64,000 nt of DNA from Thermoanaerobacteraceae bacterium (GCA_017656305.1 JACDOG010000007.1:58811-122810), one strand, 5' to 3'. Counted from the first letter of the stretch, positions 8,353-16,078 are shown. The notes: generated from the letters alone by a model not told the origin. Numbers and translations are program-made.

Positions 8353-8661
8353 CTAATCAGCAAACAATTGATCGCCGCTCTTGCCTCCCAGTCCCGGATG
8401 AATATCAAAGCGAACCACCCCTACCGGAATTTTCCCCTCTACAGCCTCTACGACCTTAGCCGCTCCAACATGACCAAAACCCCCACACAGTTCGATTGCT
8501 TGAATGCCTTCATCAACCAATTCCTTTGCCACCTGTGCCGCTGCCTTATAATCCTTGACGGCAACAGTAAGAAGTTTCACTTCCGGTGTTTCCACCCATT
8601 CTCTGTGCTTTTTCGGATTTCCTTCTGGAGCAACAAAAATAAATGCTGCTTGCAAAGCCAT
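8353..8661 (-). CDS. DUF6506 family protein
   Basis: 102 residues, matching what I recall of the DUF6506 family: an N-terminal AAFIFVAPEG strand, a central segment with VKLLTVAVKDYKAAAQVAKEL, then IELCGGFGHVGAAKV and a C-terminal VGVVRFDIHPGLGG. No function is established. No signal peptide or membrane segment is seen. It is a single gene with a sigma-54 promoter about 50 bp upstream, facing away from the rdh locus and towards acoR. That promoter makes it a candidate fourth unit of the AcoR regulon. Confidence 0.75.
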   Translation of the reverse strand: MALQAAFIFVAPEGNPKKHREWVETPEVKLLTVAVKDYKAAAQVAKELVDEGIQAIELCGGFGHVGAAKVVEAVEGKIPVGVVRFDIHPGLGGKSGDQLFAD

Positions 8662-8709
8662 TATATACCTTCCCCCTTTTTGATATTAAAAGTATTAACA
8701 TATTATAAT

Positions 8710-8724
8710 GCAATAAACATGCCA
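8710..8724 (-). promoter_or_regulatory. Sigma-54 promoter of the DUF6506 gene
   Basis: On the minus strand TGGCAT-GTTTA-TTGC matches the -24/-12 consensus except the sixth base, with exact spacing, 49 bases before the start codon. No TCGAACA heptamer was found upstream of this one. Confidence 0.65.
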
Positions 8725-8739
8725 AAAATGATCTGTTAA

Positions 8740-9074
8740 CTTGCAGTAAAATAGGCCAAGTCTGATATTTTCTGTAAAAAGCCCTCTAGTTATGTAGGCA
8801 GCTCATCAGCCGATATTAGTATGAGTCGATAAATATCGGAGGCTCAGAAGGAAAATGAGGCCCTGCTCCATAAGAAGTGTAATTACCGGGTCCAACCAGC
8901 TGTGGGAAACCGATTTGAAATACTACGGACTTTATAGCCGGTGAACAATAATTTTTCTTCATTCAGTCCATAATAGACGTTTATAACCGTTCCATAACCG
9001 TTCATTGTTAGCTATGTGTCAACCTTTCTATGGGGTCAGTATAAATTAACAAGTATCTCCACGAATAGGTGCAG
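8740..9074. other. Gene-free stretch between DUF6506 and the Gx protein
   Basis: No convincing gene. It contains an inverted repeat CCGATATT/AATATCGG (8810-8817 and 8832-8839) with a 14-base spacer. A short plus-strand frame after it (ending near 8930) has no ribosome site and no recognisable homologue. Confidence 0.4.
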
Positions 9075-9105
9075 AAGGCTGTTGCCTAACGCAGGCAACA
9101 GCCTT
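9075..9105. terminator. Strong hairpin downstream of the Gx-protein gene
   Basis: A 13-bp stem, AAGGCTGTTGCCT paired with AGGCAACAGCCTT around a five-base loop. The T-rich side (ATTTTTT) follows it on the plus strand. On the minus strand, where the upstream gene ends, no T tract follows, so it may act mainly as a 3' stabilising hairpin. Confidence 0.5.
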
Positions 9106-9120
9106 TCAAAAATTTTTTAA

Positions 9121-9633
9121 CTATTTTGGCTCAAACATTGCAAAGTTTGTAACACTAGCATTTAATACTTTCGTAGCAACCATACCTGTAAAATATCCTG
9201 CCGGTACGGCAAAAATAATCAAATACGGTAGATAGTATAAAAATCCTACGTTTATAAACAAATACGCTGCAATCATCTGCCCGATATTATGACCGATAGC
9301 ACCCATGACACTTAAAAATGTGGGACTAAAATCTTTATTTTTCCTGTGAAGGCCATGAATTACAACTGCGCTTAACATAGAACCGGACAGGCTTAAGAAA
9401 TACCCAGCAGATAAAAAGTTACCTATCAGCAACGATGCAACCAGAGTACGAAGAAACACGATTCCAAAAACAATCGTGGGCTTGAAGAAAAATACCGCCA
9501 TTACCGTAACGATATTAGCAATTCCCAACTTTAAACCGGGAACCGGGGAAGGAAGAAATAGCGCTTCCATAACATTTAACATAATAGCTAAGGCAGCTAG
9601 CAATGCAACCAATGCAATATCTCGAGCATTCAT
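9121..9633 (-). CDS. Gx transporter family membrane protein (heptaprenyl diphosphate synthase component I-like)
   Basis: 170 residues with about five hydrophobic segments. It has the LPSPVPGLKLGIANIVTVM region and the GAIGHNIGQMIAAY segment characteristic of the Gx/Hpre_diP_synt_I membrane family, which resembles ECF S components. Members often stand next to NusG-domain-II and ApbE genes, both of which are found here 4-6 kb upstream on the same strand with the rdh genes between. A role in supplying or handling a flavin or quinone-related cofactor is only an inference. The gene follows the CRP/FNR regulator by 37 bases. ATG start behind a weak AAGTGGTG site. Confidence 0.75.
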   Translation of the reverse strand: MNARDIALVALLAALAIMLNVMEALFLPSPVPGLKLGIANIVTVMAVFFFKPTIVFGIVFLRTLVASLLIGNFLSAGYFLSLSGSMLSAVVIHGLHRKNKDFSPTFLSVMGAIGHNIGQMIAAYLFINVGFLYYLPYLIIFAVPAGYFTGMVATKVLNASVTNFAMFEPK

Positions 9634-9670
9634 ATTTCACCACTTTCTTTTAGCGAGAAATAGCTTTTGG

Positions 9671-10360
9671 CTATTCACAGTTATCGGTACTGCTAGCAAC
9701 TTCTTTTAAAGCTTCAATATTTTTTACAGCTATATGATTACGCGAATAACTAATTATCCCCTCATGTTTGAGCTCACTTAACACCCGGGAAACTGAAACT
9801 CTTGAGCACCCAGCAATACTTCCCATTTCATCATGAGTAAAATTCATTGTTAAAATGAACTCTGAGTTTAGCTTTTCACCAAAATTCATAACCAATTTGT
9901 AAATCAGGTTGGCTATTCTGGCTTTGGAACATTTGAAATTTAAATCCTCTAATTGACTGGTCATTATATATATTTTATAGGTTAAAGACTTAATTATTTC
10001 TATGGCGAGAATGGGGTAATTTTTTAACAATTCTATTACCTTTTTCTCATTTAGCTCACAAATCTTGCAGTCCGTATGTGCTACTGCCAAGATTGTAGTG
10101 GGCTTTTTTGTAAATAAGGGCCCCTCGCCAAACAAAGCTCCTTTCCCGACAATAGCTAGAATCCGTTCATTACCGTTCCGTCCTATCAAACTGTACTTAA
10201 CTTCACCTTCAAGAACATAATACAGTCTATCAACACAGGTACCTGCATCAACTATGACACAATCTTTGGGGTAATGTTTAATTTCTCCGTACTCTATTAG
10301 TTCCGCCCACTTATTTACTTCTAAGGTTAATAGCGGACACATCCCAGGCCTATAAGGCAC
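9671..10360 (-). CDS. rdhK: CRP/FNR family regulator, RdhK/CprK-like
   Basis: 229 residues with an N-terminal cyclic-nucleotide-binding-type beta barrel (EGEVKYSLIGRNGNERILAI, then GEGPLF) and a C-terminal helix-turn-helix (THDEMGSIAGCSRVSVSRVL). I chose the GTG start because GGAGGGG lies ten bases before it; the frame is open for 26 more codons upstream without a ribosome site. CprK-type regulators bind halogenated substrates and activate rdh genes. Its place directly after rdhC suggests that role. Cysteines occur near both ends (residue 8 and residue 228), of interest since CprK is redox sensitive, but this is not evidence of function. A general FNR-type role cannot be excluded. Confidence 0.78.
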   Translation of the reverse strand: MPYRPGMCPLLTLEVNKWAELIEYGEIKHYPKDCVIVDAGTCVDRLYYVLEGEVKYSLIGRNGNERILAIVGKGALFGEGPLFTKKPTTILAVAHTDCKICELNEKKVIELLKNYPILAIEIIKSLTYKIYIMTSQLEDLNFKCSKARIANLIYKLVMNFGEKLNSEFILTMNFTHDEMGSIAGCSRVSVSRVLSELKHEGIISYSRNHIAVKNIEALKEVASSTDNCE

Positions 10361-10451
10361 AGTAGCTACCCCTCCCCAGGAAAACCAGACTAAAATTACC
10401 CGGCAAACCTGTAAACTATTTAACAACGTGACACACAAAAATATTATATAA

Positions 10452-10559
10452 TTAAACGAAACTTAACCCCTGGTACAAGCTTACCAGGATCATACCGGTA
10501 ACTATCAATACAAGAAACACATAAATTAGCTCTTTGCTGCAGATTTTTCTTTGTTCCAT
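10452..10559 (-). CDS. 35-residue single-span membrane peptide downstream of rdhC
   Basis: A short frame with a strong ribosome site: AAAGGAG lies seven bases before the ATG. The product is a charged head (MEQRKICSKEL) followed by one hydrophobic span (IYVFLVLIVTGMILVSLY) and a short tail. It overlaps the last 34 bases of rdhC in another frame, so it would be translationally coupled to it. I do not recognise a family. Size and topology resemble small accessory subunits of membrane oxidoreductases, but that is only an analogy. Confidence 0.6.
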   Translation of the reverse strand: MEQRKICSKELIYVFLVLIVTGMILVSLYQGLSFV

Positions 10560-11734
10560 TGTTTAGCTCCTTTCAGACATTTATTAATAGTTTTACGTAG
10601 TTTCCACGTAATCTCATTAGCCACCCATACAGGACAGAAATAGCGACACCAAAATCTTCCAATAAATAACGAAGAAAATAAAACTATTGGCAAAATAAAC
10701 CACTGGACACCAAAGCCTTGAAGTGCAAAAAGCGTAGCAAAAGGTTCATAACTTGCCAATCCAGGGGATTTCCAAATAAATGCCATCAGAAGGGCGACGA
10801 AAGCCAGTACATACTTAATCTTTCTCAATTTAAATTCAATATCCTTATGGCATTTGGTTCTACCACCCCCAATTTTGGCAGTTATCTCTTGTGCTGCCCC
10901 AAAAGGACATAACCAAAAGCAATAAACGTTCTTTGATAGTATAAAAGTAATAACAGGAATGCCCAAAAACCACAGGTACCAGAAGATATGTTCTCCAATC
11001 GGGGGAAAATATCCCATCAATATGCTGGCAATGGTTCCCATAGATACAGCAGCGTTAAATTTAAACCCGATAAAAATGAGGCTTGCAATTAATGTAACCC
11101 ATCTCAGCCTGTTTATTCTAAACTTGATACCTATAATCATTAATAAGATTAGTCCCGAAACTACTGCATCCTTAAAACCAAAGTTAAACTCCTGATTTTC
11201 CTGAGGAACCTCTAATCCAAATTGATTTACTGCAACAGCATGACTTCCCCGGGAAATTGCCCGGGCAATTCCCTTTGAGGAGAAAGTAGCGCCTGAAACT
11301 TTGTCAATGTCCTCACCTATTCGTAAGGGGGCATTCACCTTTTTACCTAAGAACTGGTCTAAAAACTGGTGGCTTTTGATCATGTGTATAAAAGTTGGTG
11401 TGTCTTTATGGTCAGCAATAATAGTATCTTTAATATTGCCGTCTAAATCAATGGCCGTAATCATTGTTATAGGACCACCATATCCATTGGCCTCACTAAT
11501 TACAACATACCCTACTTTAGTTATTTGGCCATTTTCCTGGGCAATTCCTTCAAAAATCTGTGGATTGGAAGATACCTTCTTGAAATAATCTGCCTGAGGG
11601 AGAACCTCATTTGCTTTGGATAACATATCACCATCGGGTAATACATAAGTTGCAGCTAAAGCAACAGCTAAGATTACAAAAGGTGCTACAGTAATTATTT
11701 TCTTTAAAGCATTGCGTCCTTTTACATTACTCAT
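10526..11734 (-). CDS. rdhC: RdhC-like FMN-binding membrane protein with polyferredoxin-type cysteines (NosR/VpoR family)
   Basis: 402 residues. An N-terminal membrane anchor is followed by an external FMN-binding domain (about 40-170) that ends in KVSGATFSSKG, the motif where ApbE attaches FMN covalently to Thr/Ser. About five membrane spans follow, with two cysteine motifs typical of NosR-like proteins, CFWLCPFG and CRYFCPVW. RdhC proteins occur beside rdhAB and have been proposed to pass electrons from menaquinone to the periplasmic dehalogenase or to help its maturation; neither role is settled. ATG start behind GGTGAGA. An apbE gene 3 kb upstream could supply the flavin modification. Confidence 0.88.
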   Translation of the reverse strand: MSNVKGRNALKKIITVAPFVILAVALAATYVLPDGDMLSKANEVLPQADYFKKVSSNPQIFEGIAQENGQITKVGYVVISEANGYGGPITMITAIDLDGNIKDTIIADHKDTPTFIHMIKSHQFLDQFLGKKVNAPLRIGEDIDKVSGATFSSKGIARAISRGSHAVAVNQFGLEVPQENQEFNFGFKDAVVSGLILLMIIGIKFRINRLRWVTLIASLIFIGFKFNAAVSMGTIASILMGYFPPIGEHIFWYLWFLGIPVITFILSKNVYCFWLCPFGAAQEITAKIGGGRTKCHKDIEFKLRKIKYVLAFVALLMAFIWKSPGLASYEPFATLFALQGFGVQWFILPIVLFSSLFIGRFWCRYFCPVWVANEITWKLRKTINKCLKGAKQWNKEKSAAKS

Positions 11735-11769
11735 ATTCTCACCACATTTTATAAATTTTAGGTTATTTT

Positions 11770-11826
11770 AACAAAAAGAAAAAATAACCAGAAACACATG
11801 ACTGGACCAAAAGTCCAATCATGTGT
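11770..11826 (-). terminator. Terminator-like hairpin between rdhB and rdhC
   Basis: A 13-14 bp stem with one mismatch (ACACATGA-C-TGGAC against GTCCA-A-TCATGTGT) followed on the minus strand by a T-rich run (TTATTTTTTCTTTTT). It lies in the rdhB-rdhC gap and would lower rdhC expression relative to rdhAB. Confidence 0.65.
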
Positions 11827-11872
11827 TCCGTAAACTTTTTGAAATTAATTTTTTCGTTGTTTTTAATCCCCT

Positions 11873-12160
11873 TTAAGCAGCTGTTTTAATTTGTTTTGCA
11901 AATACAAATCTATAAAGTAGTACTGTAACTACCAGAAAGACTCCGCCAAAAATAAGAATTGCCATACCGGCTGCTTGCGGTTCACCTTCTGCAAAACTTA
12001 CCCCTACGAAACCAATGACAAACATCCCCAACAGGTACCACAAAACACCGATAATCCAATGGTACCATTGACATTCCAATTTACCTTCTTTAACCCAGCC
12101 ATATATTTTAACTCCGGCAATACCGGTGAATAAACCAACCAGCCACATTAATAAAGCCAC
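11873..12160 (-). CDS. rdhB: Reductive dehalogenase membrane anchor RdhB
   Basis: 95 residues with three hydrophobic helices and the conserved WYHWIIGVLWYLLGMF segment of RdhB/PceB anchors. RdhB binds the exported RdhA to the outer face of the membrane. GTG start behind AGGAGG. It follows rdhA by 71 bases on the same strand, the standard order. Confidence 0.9.
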   Translation of the reverse strand: MALLMWLVGLFTGIAGVKIYGWVKEGKLECQWYHWIIGVLWYLLGMFVIGFVGVSFAEGEPQAAGMAILIFGGVFLVVTVLLYRFVFAKQIKTAA

Positions 12161-12231
12161 GGTTTCTAACCTCCTGTTCTTGGCTTTTATTTTGTTAAAC
12201 TAATTCTTGTGTCTTATGAATTTCCAAGCAA

Positions 12232-13596
12232 TTAAGACTTCCACCATTCTTCAGGATTGTTTTCATCTACAGTACCACCGTATCCCAGAATATCATCCAA
12301 TGCAGCAAAAGTACTGTTGAAGACAGTAGTTTTAGCTGAGATTCCTTTGACAACATCATGAATCCAAGTATGGGGTTTATTATAAGGACATATACCCTGA
12401 CAGTTAGTACAACCAGCACCGTTTTCCGTCCAGAATGTTAGACAAGACCATGTGTCTACGTACCATTTTTTCATTCCCGGATTGTTAGACGGGCACTTAA
12501 TCTCGTAAGAAGGATCCTTGTCAAAAGAAATAGATTCAGACGGACAGTTTTCAGCACACTTCATACAAGTGCGGCAGAATTCAGCTACCCCGAAGTCAAT
12601 TGGCTTATCCGGAGCAATAGGCATATCAGTTAATACTTTACTTATCCTTATCCAGCTTCCCCACTTGGGATTAACCAATAAACCGTGACGCCCCAGTTCA
12701 CCCAGACCGGCATCTATTGCCATAGGCACGCTCAAACCAATCTCATTACCCATGGGTATTGCGTTATAACCCAAGCCTCTCAAAAACTCTGCCATCTTAC
12801 TTGCTTTTTCTGCCATTAAAGAATACCCGGTTCCTACGGCACCCCCGGCCAGCGCACTGGGAACATATTTTCTTACAGGTTCATACATTGGTATAACCAT
12901 AACTATTAGAGATTTCATGGTCTTAGGAATATACCAAGCTTCTTTAGTTTGAACAGGTTTATCATGTTTATCAGAAAAAATTATAGGGGTCCCATTCGCT
13001 TCATGAGAATAAAACCACTGTTCATTAACTTCCGCTACTCCAGTCTCTCCCGGTCCCCACATCTGAGCTGCCTTTTTCACAATCTTATTGTTTTCTTCCG
13101 GGGTTCCTTCCCACTTTCCTACAACTTCTAACCTTTTTAAATTAGCCGCGCCTATCGGCTCCCAGGAGAAAAAGTTGGTAGTTTTGTAACTAGTCCAAGA
13201 AACATTTGCCAAGGTCTGATCAATAAGAGTATACCCTGCAGGAGGTTTGTCCATTGTTAGTTTCTGCATAACCGTTTCCTCATATTTTACAAACCAGGGT
13301 TTACCGTCAAAGTTTTTCTTGGCAAGATCTTTGTTCTTAAACGCTTCATTAGCCTGGTGAAATCTCTTGAGGTTTTCCGAGCCTTCAAAAAATGTTTTGT
13401 ACTTTGGCTGGTCAACCTCTTTAACCGTAAAATCAACAATTGGCTGACCGGTTTTTTCACCAGCAAATGCAGGTTTGCTATTAATAAAAGAGCTTGCACC
13501 CACAGCGCCCGCAGTTAAACCAGCAATTCCAGTGGATTTAAGAAAATCCCTTCTGCTCAAGGTTAAACCCTTTTTGTCCGGTTGCTTTTCAGCCAT
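12232..13596 (-). CDS. rdhA: Reductive dehalogenase catalytic subunit RdhA
   Basis: 454 residues. A twin-arginine signal (SRRDFLKSTG, residues 14-23) and an Ala-rich stretch ending PAFA precede the mature protein. The corrinoid-binding region is followed by two 4Fe-4S motifs: Cys341, 344, 347, 351, and Cys385, 396, 399, 403 (C-x10-C-x2-C-x3-CP). Tyr258, Asn284 and Arg317 have the same spacing (26 and 59 residues) as Tyr246, Asn272 and Arg305 of the PceA active site, so the enzyme looks functional. I chose the ATG behind AGGGGTGAC; another ATG nine codons upstream behind GGGGGTTAA is also possible. The substrate cannot be predicted. Confidence 0.93.
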   Translation of the reverse strand: MAEKQPDKKGLTLSRRDFLKSTGIAGLTAGAVGASSFINSKPAFAGEKTGQPIVDFTVKEVDQPKYKTFFEGSENLKRFHQANEAFKNKDLAKKNFDGKPWFVKYEETVMQKLTMDKPPAGYTLIDQTLANVSWTSYKTTNFFSWEPIGAANLKRLEVVGKWEGTPEENNKIVKKAAQMWGPGETGVAEVNEQWFYSHEANGTPIIFSDKHDKPVQTKEAWYIPKTMKSLIVMVIPMYEPVRKYVPSALAGGAVGTGYSLMAEKASKMAEFLRGLGYNAIPMGNEIGLSVPMAIDAGLGELGRHGLLVNPKWGSWIRISKVLTDMPIAPDKPIDFGVAEFCRTCMKCAENCPSESISFDKDPSYEIKCPSNNPGMKKWYVDTWSCLTFWTENGAGCTNCQGICPYNKPHTWIHDVVKGISAKTTVFNSTFAALDDILGYGGTVDENNPEEWWKS

Positions 13597-13676
13597 TTTG
13601 TCACCCCTATCTTGTATTGACATTAGCTTAACCCCCTTTTGAGCATGTGTTACTTTTCACAATGTGTTCTAATACA

Positions 13677-13720
13677 ATACTATCATTTAAAAACATGATA
13701 TTTCTGTATCACTCGATACA
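13677..13720 (-). promoter_or_regulatory. Putative RdhK operator and rdhA promoter
   Basis: TGTATC-ACTC-GATACA at 13705-13720 is a perfect 6-4-6 palindrome of CRP/FNR type. A -10-like TAGTAT lies at 13677-13682 on the minus strand. With a start about seven bases later, the palindrome is centred near -42, the class II activator position. No good -35 is present, as expected of an activated promoter. Binding by the nearby RdhK-like protein is inferred. Confidence 0.6.
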
Positions 13721-13743
13721 AAATTCGTGTAAATTCGACACAT

Positions 13744-13780
13744 AAAAAAACAACCCTTTCTTTTTGATCATCAGGGTTGT
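13744..13780 (-). terminator. Intrinsic terminator after apbE
   Basis: On the minus strand ACAACCCT pairs with AGGGTTGT across a 15-base loop and is followed by seven Ts. It separates apbE from the rdhA promoter. Confidence 0.8.
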
Positions 13781-13789
13781 TTCAGATGT

Positions 13790-14797
13790 TTAGTAAAATA
13801 TATTGTGAATTTCTATTCCTTCTGCCGGATGAAAAATCTTTTTTGCGCCCGGTGATATTAAAACATTCATCTTATCTGTAACCATAATTACTTCAATATC
13901 CTTGGTTTTCTTAACAAATTCTACGGCCTTTTCCGGTCCCATAACAAAAATTGCTGTAGCTAAAGCATCCGCCCTAACAGGATCTTCTGTAATTACTGTT
14001 ACCGAAATTAAACCTTCGGCAGGATAACCGGTTTTCGGATCAATTATATGATGGTATCTAACACCATCTTTGACAAAATACCTTTCATAGTCACCGGAAG
14101 TATCTAATGCCTTATTATGCAGTTCCACATATCCTATTACTTCTTCCCTTTTTCGCGGATGCCTGATACCTATTTTCCAAAGCGAACCATCAGGTTTAGT
14201 TCCCAATGCATAATTATTTCCACCCGCTGATATTAATGCCGTTTTAACACCTTGTTGACGTAACAATTCTAATTCTTTCTTAACAGCATACCCTTTCGCA
14301 ATAGCGCCTACATTTAATTTCATTCCCGTTTTCTCCAACATAACCGACTGTGATTGTTCCTTAAATTTAACGTTCCGATAATTTACCAACGGCAATACAT
14401 TCTTTATTGTCACATTGCTGGGTACCAGCTCTTTTTCGTAATCCCATATATCAACAAGGGGTCCAACAGTCGGGTCAAAACTCCCATTGGTCTCCTCAGC
14501 AATTTGTATGCTCTGATATATTAAGTCATAAGTAGGAGCACTTACTTTAACATACCGTCTCAGGTGATTATTCACTCGCCAAATATCACTTCCGGGATCT
14601 CGCCAATCAAATAGCTTATGCAAATTACTAATTGTATCTATCATCTCTTCAACTACACTACTTTTACTTTCAGGAAGTGTAACGGAAAAAATTGTATCCA
14701 TAGCTACAAAATCTCTGGTATATAGTTGGGGTTGATTACAACCGTGTGTAAGGAACACTAGTAGCAGCAATACTGCTATGGTCATTTTCTTGCGCAT
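13790..14797 (-). CDS. apbE: FAD:protein FMN transferase (ApbE), lipoprotein
   Basis: 335 residues. A lipoprotein signal with lipobox FLTHGC (Cys20) precedes the ApbE domain. Motifs include MDTIFSVTLP, GAIAKGYAV, ISAGGNNYALG, HHIIDPKTGYPA and DALATAIFVMG, which form the FAD and Mg sites. The enzyme attaches FMN covalently to Thr/Ser of exported flavoproteins such as NosR, RnfG and RdhC FMN domains. The RdhC in the next operon carries a matching SGATFS target. It follows the NusG-II gene by 16 bases as a two-gene unit. Confidence 0.92.
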   Translation of the reverse strand: MRKKMTIAVLLLLVFLTHGCNQPQLYTRDFVAMDTIFSVTLPESKSSVVEEMIDTISNLHKLFDWRDPGSDIWRVNNHLRRYVKVSAPTYDLIYQSIQIAEETNGSFDPTVGPLVDIWDYEKELVPSNVTIKNVLPLVNYRNVKFKEQSQSVMLEKTGMKLNVGAIAKGYAVKKELELLRQQGVKTALISAGGNNYALGTKPDGSLWKIGIRHPRKREEVIGYVELHNKALDTSGDYERYFVKDGVRYHHIIDPKTGYPAEGLISVTVITEDPVRADALATAIFVMGPEKAVEFVKKTKDIEVIMVTDKMNVLISPGAKKIFHPAEGIEIHNIFY

Positions 14798-14813
14798 AGA
14801 TTAATGCCCCTTC

Positions 14814-15158
14814 CTATTCGTCTATCCTAGCAACTATCTTATTTGGCATACAAATAATAAATTCTCCTGGCTTTTCAATCCACCCCATATCAGAACAAAT
14901 TCCTTTCGGACAAAGCTTTTTGGGCATGGGTAAAATTCTCACCCGTCCGTTGACTATTTGAAATACTGCCGTGCCCCTGCCAAAAGGCACCATTACTTCT
15001 CGGCTCATCGTTGGAGTTAATTCTAGCCTTTCCACCACTTGATTATCTACACTGATAACTAGGTACCGCGTTGTAGAGTTTGAAAATTTTTGGGAAGCAA
15101 TAAATAAAATACTAACAATAAATATGACCAAAATAATTAATGTTTCTCTCTTTGACAT
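14814..15158 (-). CDS. NusG domain II-containing protein
   Basis: 114 residues: one N-terminal membrane span (about 6-24), then an external NusG domain II-like fold with CPKGICSDMGWI near residue 83 and a final ICMPNKIVARI strand. The two spaced cysteines in that loop and the third near the end are family features. Function unknown; members are regular neighbours of ApbE and Gx genes. ATG start; it precedes apbE. Confidence 0.82.
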   Translation of the reverse strand: MSKRETLIILVIFIVSILFIASQKFSNSTTRYLVISVDNQVVERLELTPTMSREVMVPFGRGTAVFQIVNGRVRILPMPKKLCPKGICSDMGWIEKPGEFIICMPNKIVARIDE

Positions 15159-15296
15159 AAGATCACCCCAGAAGTCCGACCGTTTTAACCTTAATTATAC
15201 CCTAAAATTGGAGAATATCCGTTTAAAATTGTCATTTTGCAAAAGCTTACATTAATTAAAAAATTTTAAATTAGATGCATATATCTTTAAAACCAT

Positions 15297-15324
15297 GCAT
15301 ATATTGTTAGTTTAATCATTTTTA
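15297..15324 (+). promoter_or_regulatory. Possible forespore-type promoter of the DUF1657 gene
   Basis: GCATA at 15297-15301 and CATTTTTA at 15317-15324 resemble sigma-F/sigma-G elements, but the 15-base spacer is shorter than the usual 17-18. The sequence is AT-rich with a second GCATATAT copy nearby, so chance is possible. Confidence 0.3.
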
Positions 15325-15387
15325 ATTTGCTAACACTAATTATTGACCGGCTACTGAACAAAAAATTTTTTTAAGGAGGTTTTCATT

Positions 15388-15648
15388 ATGACAGTTGGTC
15401 AAAAGATGCACCAAACTCTGGCAGGAATTCAAAGTGCTGCTGCCACTTTGAAAACGTTTGCCCTGGAAACACAAGATAAGCAAGCGCAACAGGACTTCCA
15501 AAATTACTCTCAACAGCTAGAAAGTATTGAGCAAGGTTTAAAGCAGCGTATTAACTATATAGAACAGCAGGAACCGTCTTACAAGATGCAGCAACAGGCT
15601 CAACTAGCCCAACAACAGCAAAAGCAGCGGCAGCAAACTCAACAGTAA
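15388..15648 (+). CDS. DUF1657 domain-containing protein
   Basis: 86 residues: a DUF1657 helical domain (MTVGQKMHQTLAGIQSAA to about residue 66) and a Gln-rich tail (runs of QQQ from residue 69). Proteins of this family occur in spore formers, often with SpoVA-type genes, which are not present here. ATG start behind AAGGAGG. It is followed by its own terminator. Function unknown. Confidence 0.8.
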   Translation: MTVGQKMHQTLAGIQSAAATLKTFALETQDKQAQQDFQNYSQQLESIEQGLKQRINYIEQQEPSYKMQQQAQLAQQQQKQRQQTQQ

Positions 15649-15655
15649 CCACGAT

Positions 15656-15691
15656 AAAAGAGGCTTCAAACCTTTTTGGAGCCTCTTTTTA
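15656..15691 (+). terminator. Intrinsic terminator after the DUF1657 gene
   Basis: AAGAGGCT pairs with AGCCTCTT around a 14-base loop and runs into five Ts. Confidence 0.8.
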
Positions 15692-15759
15692 AGTATATTT
15701 CTGCACCGATGGTTAAAAACTATATGTAGAAATAATATTACTCAAGGGGGGCAAGAATA

Positions 15760-15903
15760 TTGATAAGTTTGGGCAACTGTAATAACAGCGGCTGCAGATG
15801 GTCTTTTATCAGGCAGTGCGATAACCGGCTAAGCTGTGGTAATCCGGACATGCGTAACGGTTCAGTACCCTGTCCCTACAAAAATGACGACATCCAAAGG
15901 TGA
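15760..15903 (+). CDS. Small Cys-rich protein (47 residues)
   Basis: A TTG-start frame behind AAGGGGGG at about eight bases. The product has six cysteines at residues 7, 12, 20, 26, 38 and others in the order MISLGNCNNSGC, RQC, SCG, PCPYKN. The layout suggests a metal- or cluster-binding or spore-associated small protein, in the style of DUF1540, but I cannot place it in a family. It stands between two terminators, so it is a monocistronic unit. Confidence 0.6.
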   Translation: MISLGNCNNSGCRWSFIRQCDNRLSCGNPDMRNGSVPCPYKNDDIQR

Positions 15904-15930
15904 TAGTCCTTACAGGTGTGATAAAAATAA

Positions 15931-15964
15931 AAAGTTCCTACGAAAGCCGTAGGAACCTTTATTG
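15931..15964 (+). terminator. Intrinsic terminator after the Cys-rich small gene
   Basis: AAGTTCCTACG pairs with CGTAGGAACCTT around a short AAAGC loop and runs into TTATT. Confidence 0.75.
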
Positions 15965-16078
15965 AAGGGTGGGGTTAGGGATGGGGAATCCCTTATTTAA
16001 GAGTATACATAACATACGGCCCCGAGTAAGGTGCCAAAAGTCACATTTTATATAAATTATTAAAGGAGATGATGGGTA

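Noticed and set aside
8838..8932. Short plus-strand frame after the CCGATATT inverted repeat
   Set aside because: About 35 codons, no start or ribosome site, no recognisable family.
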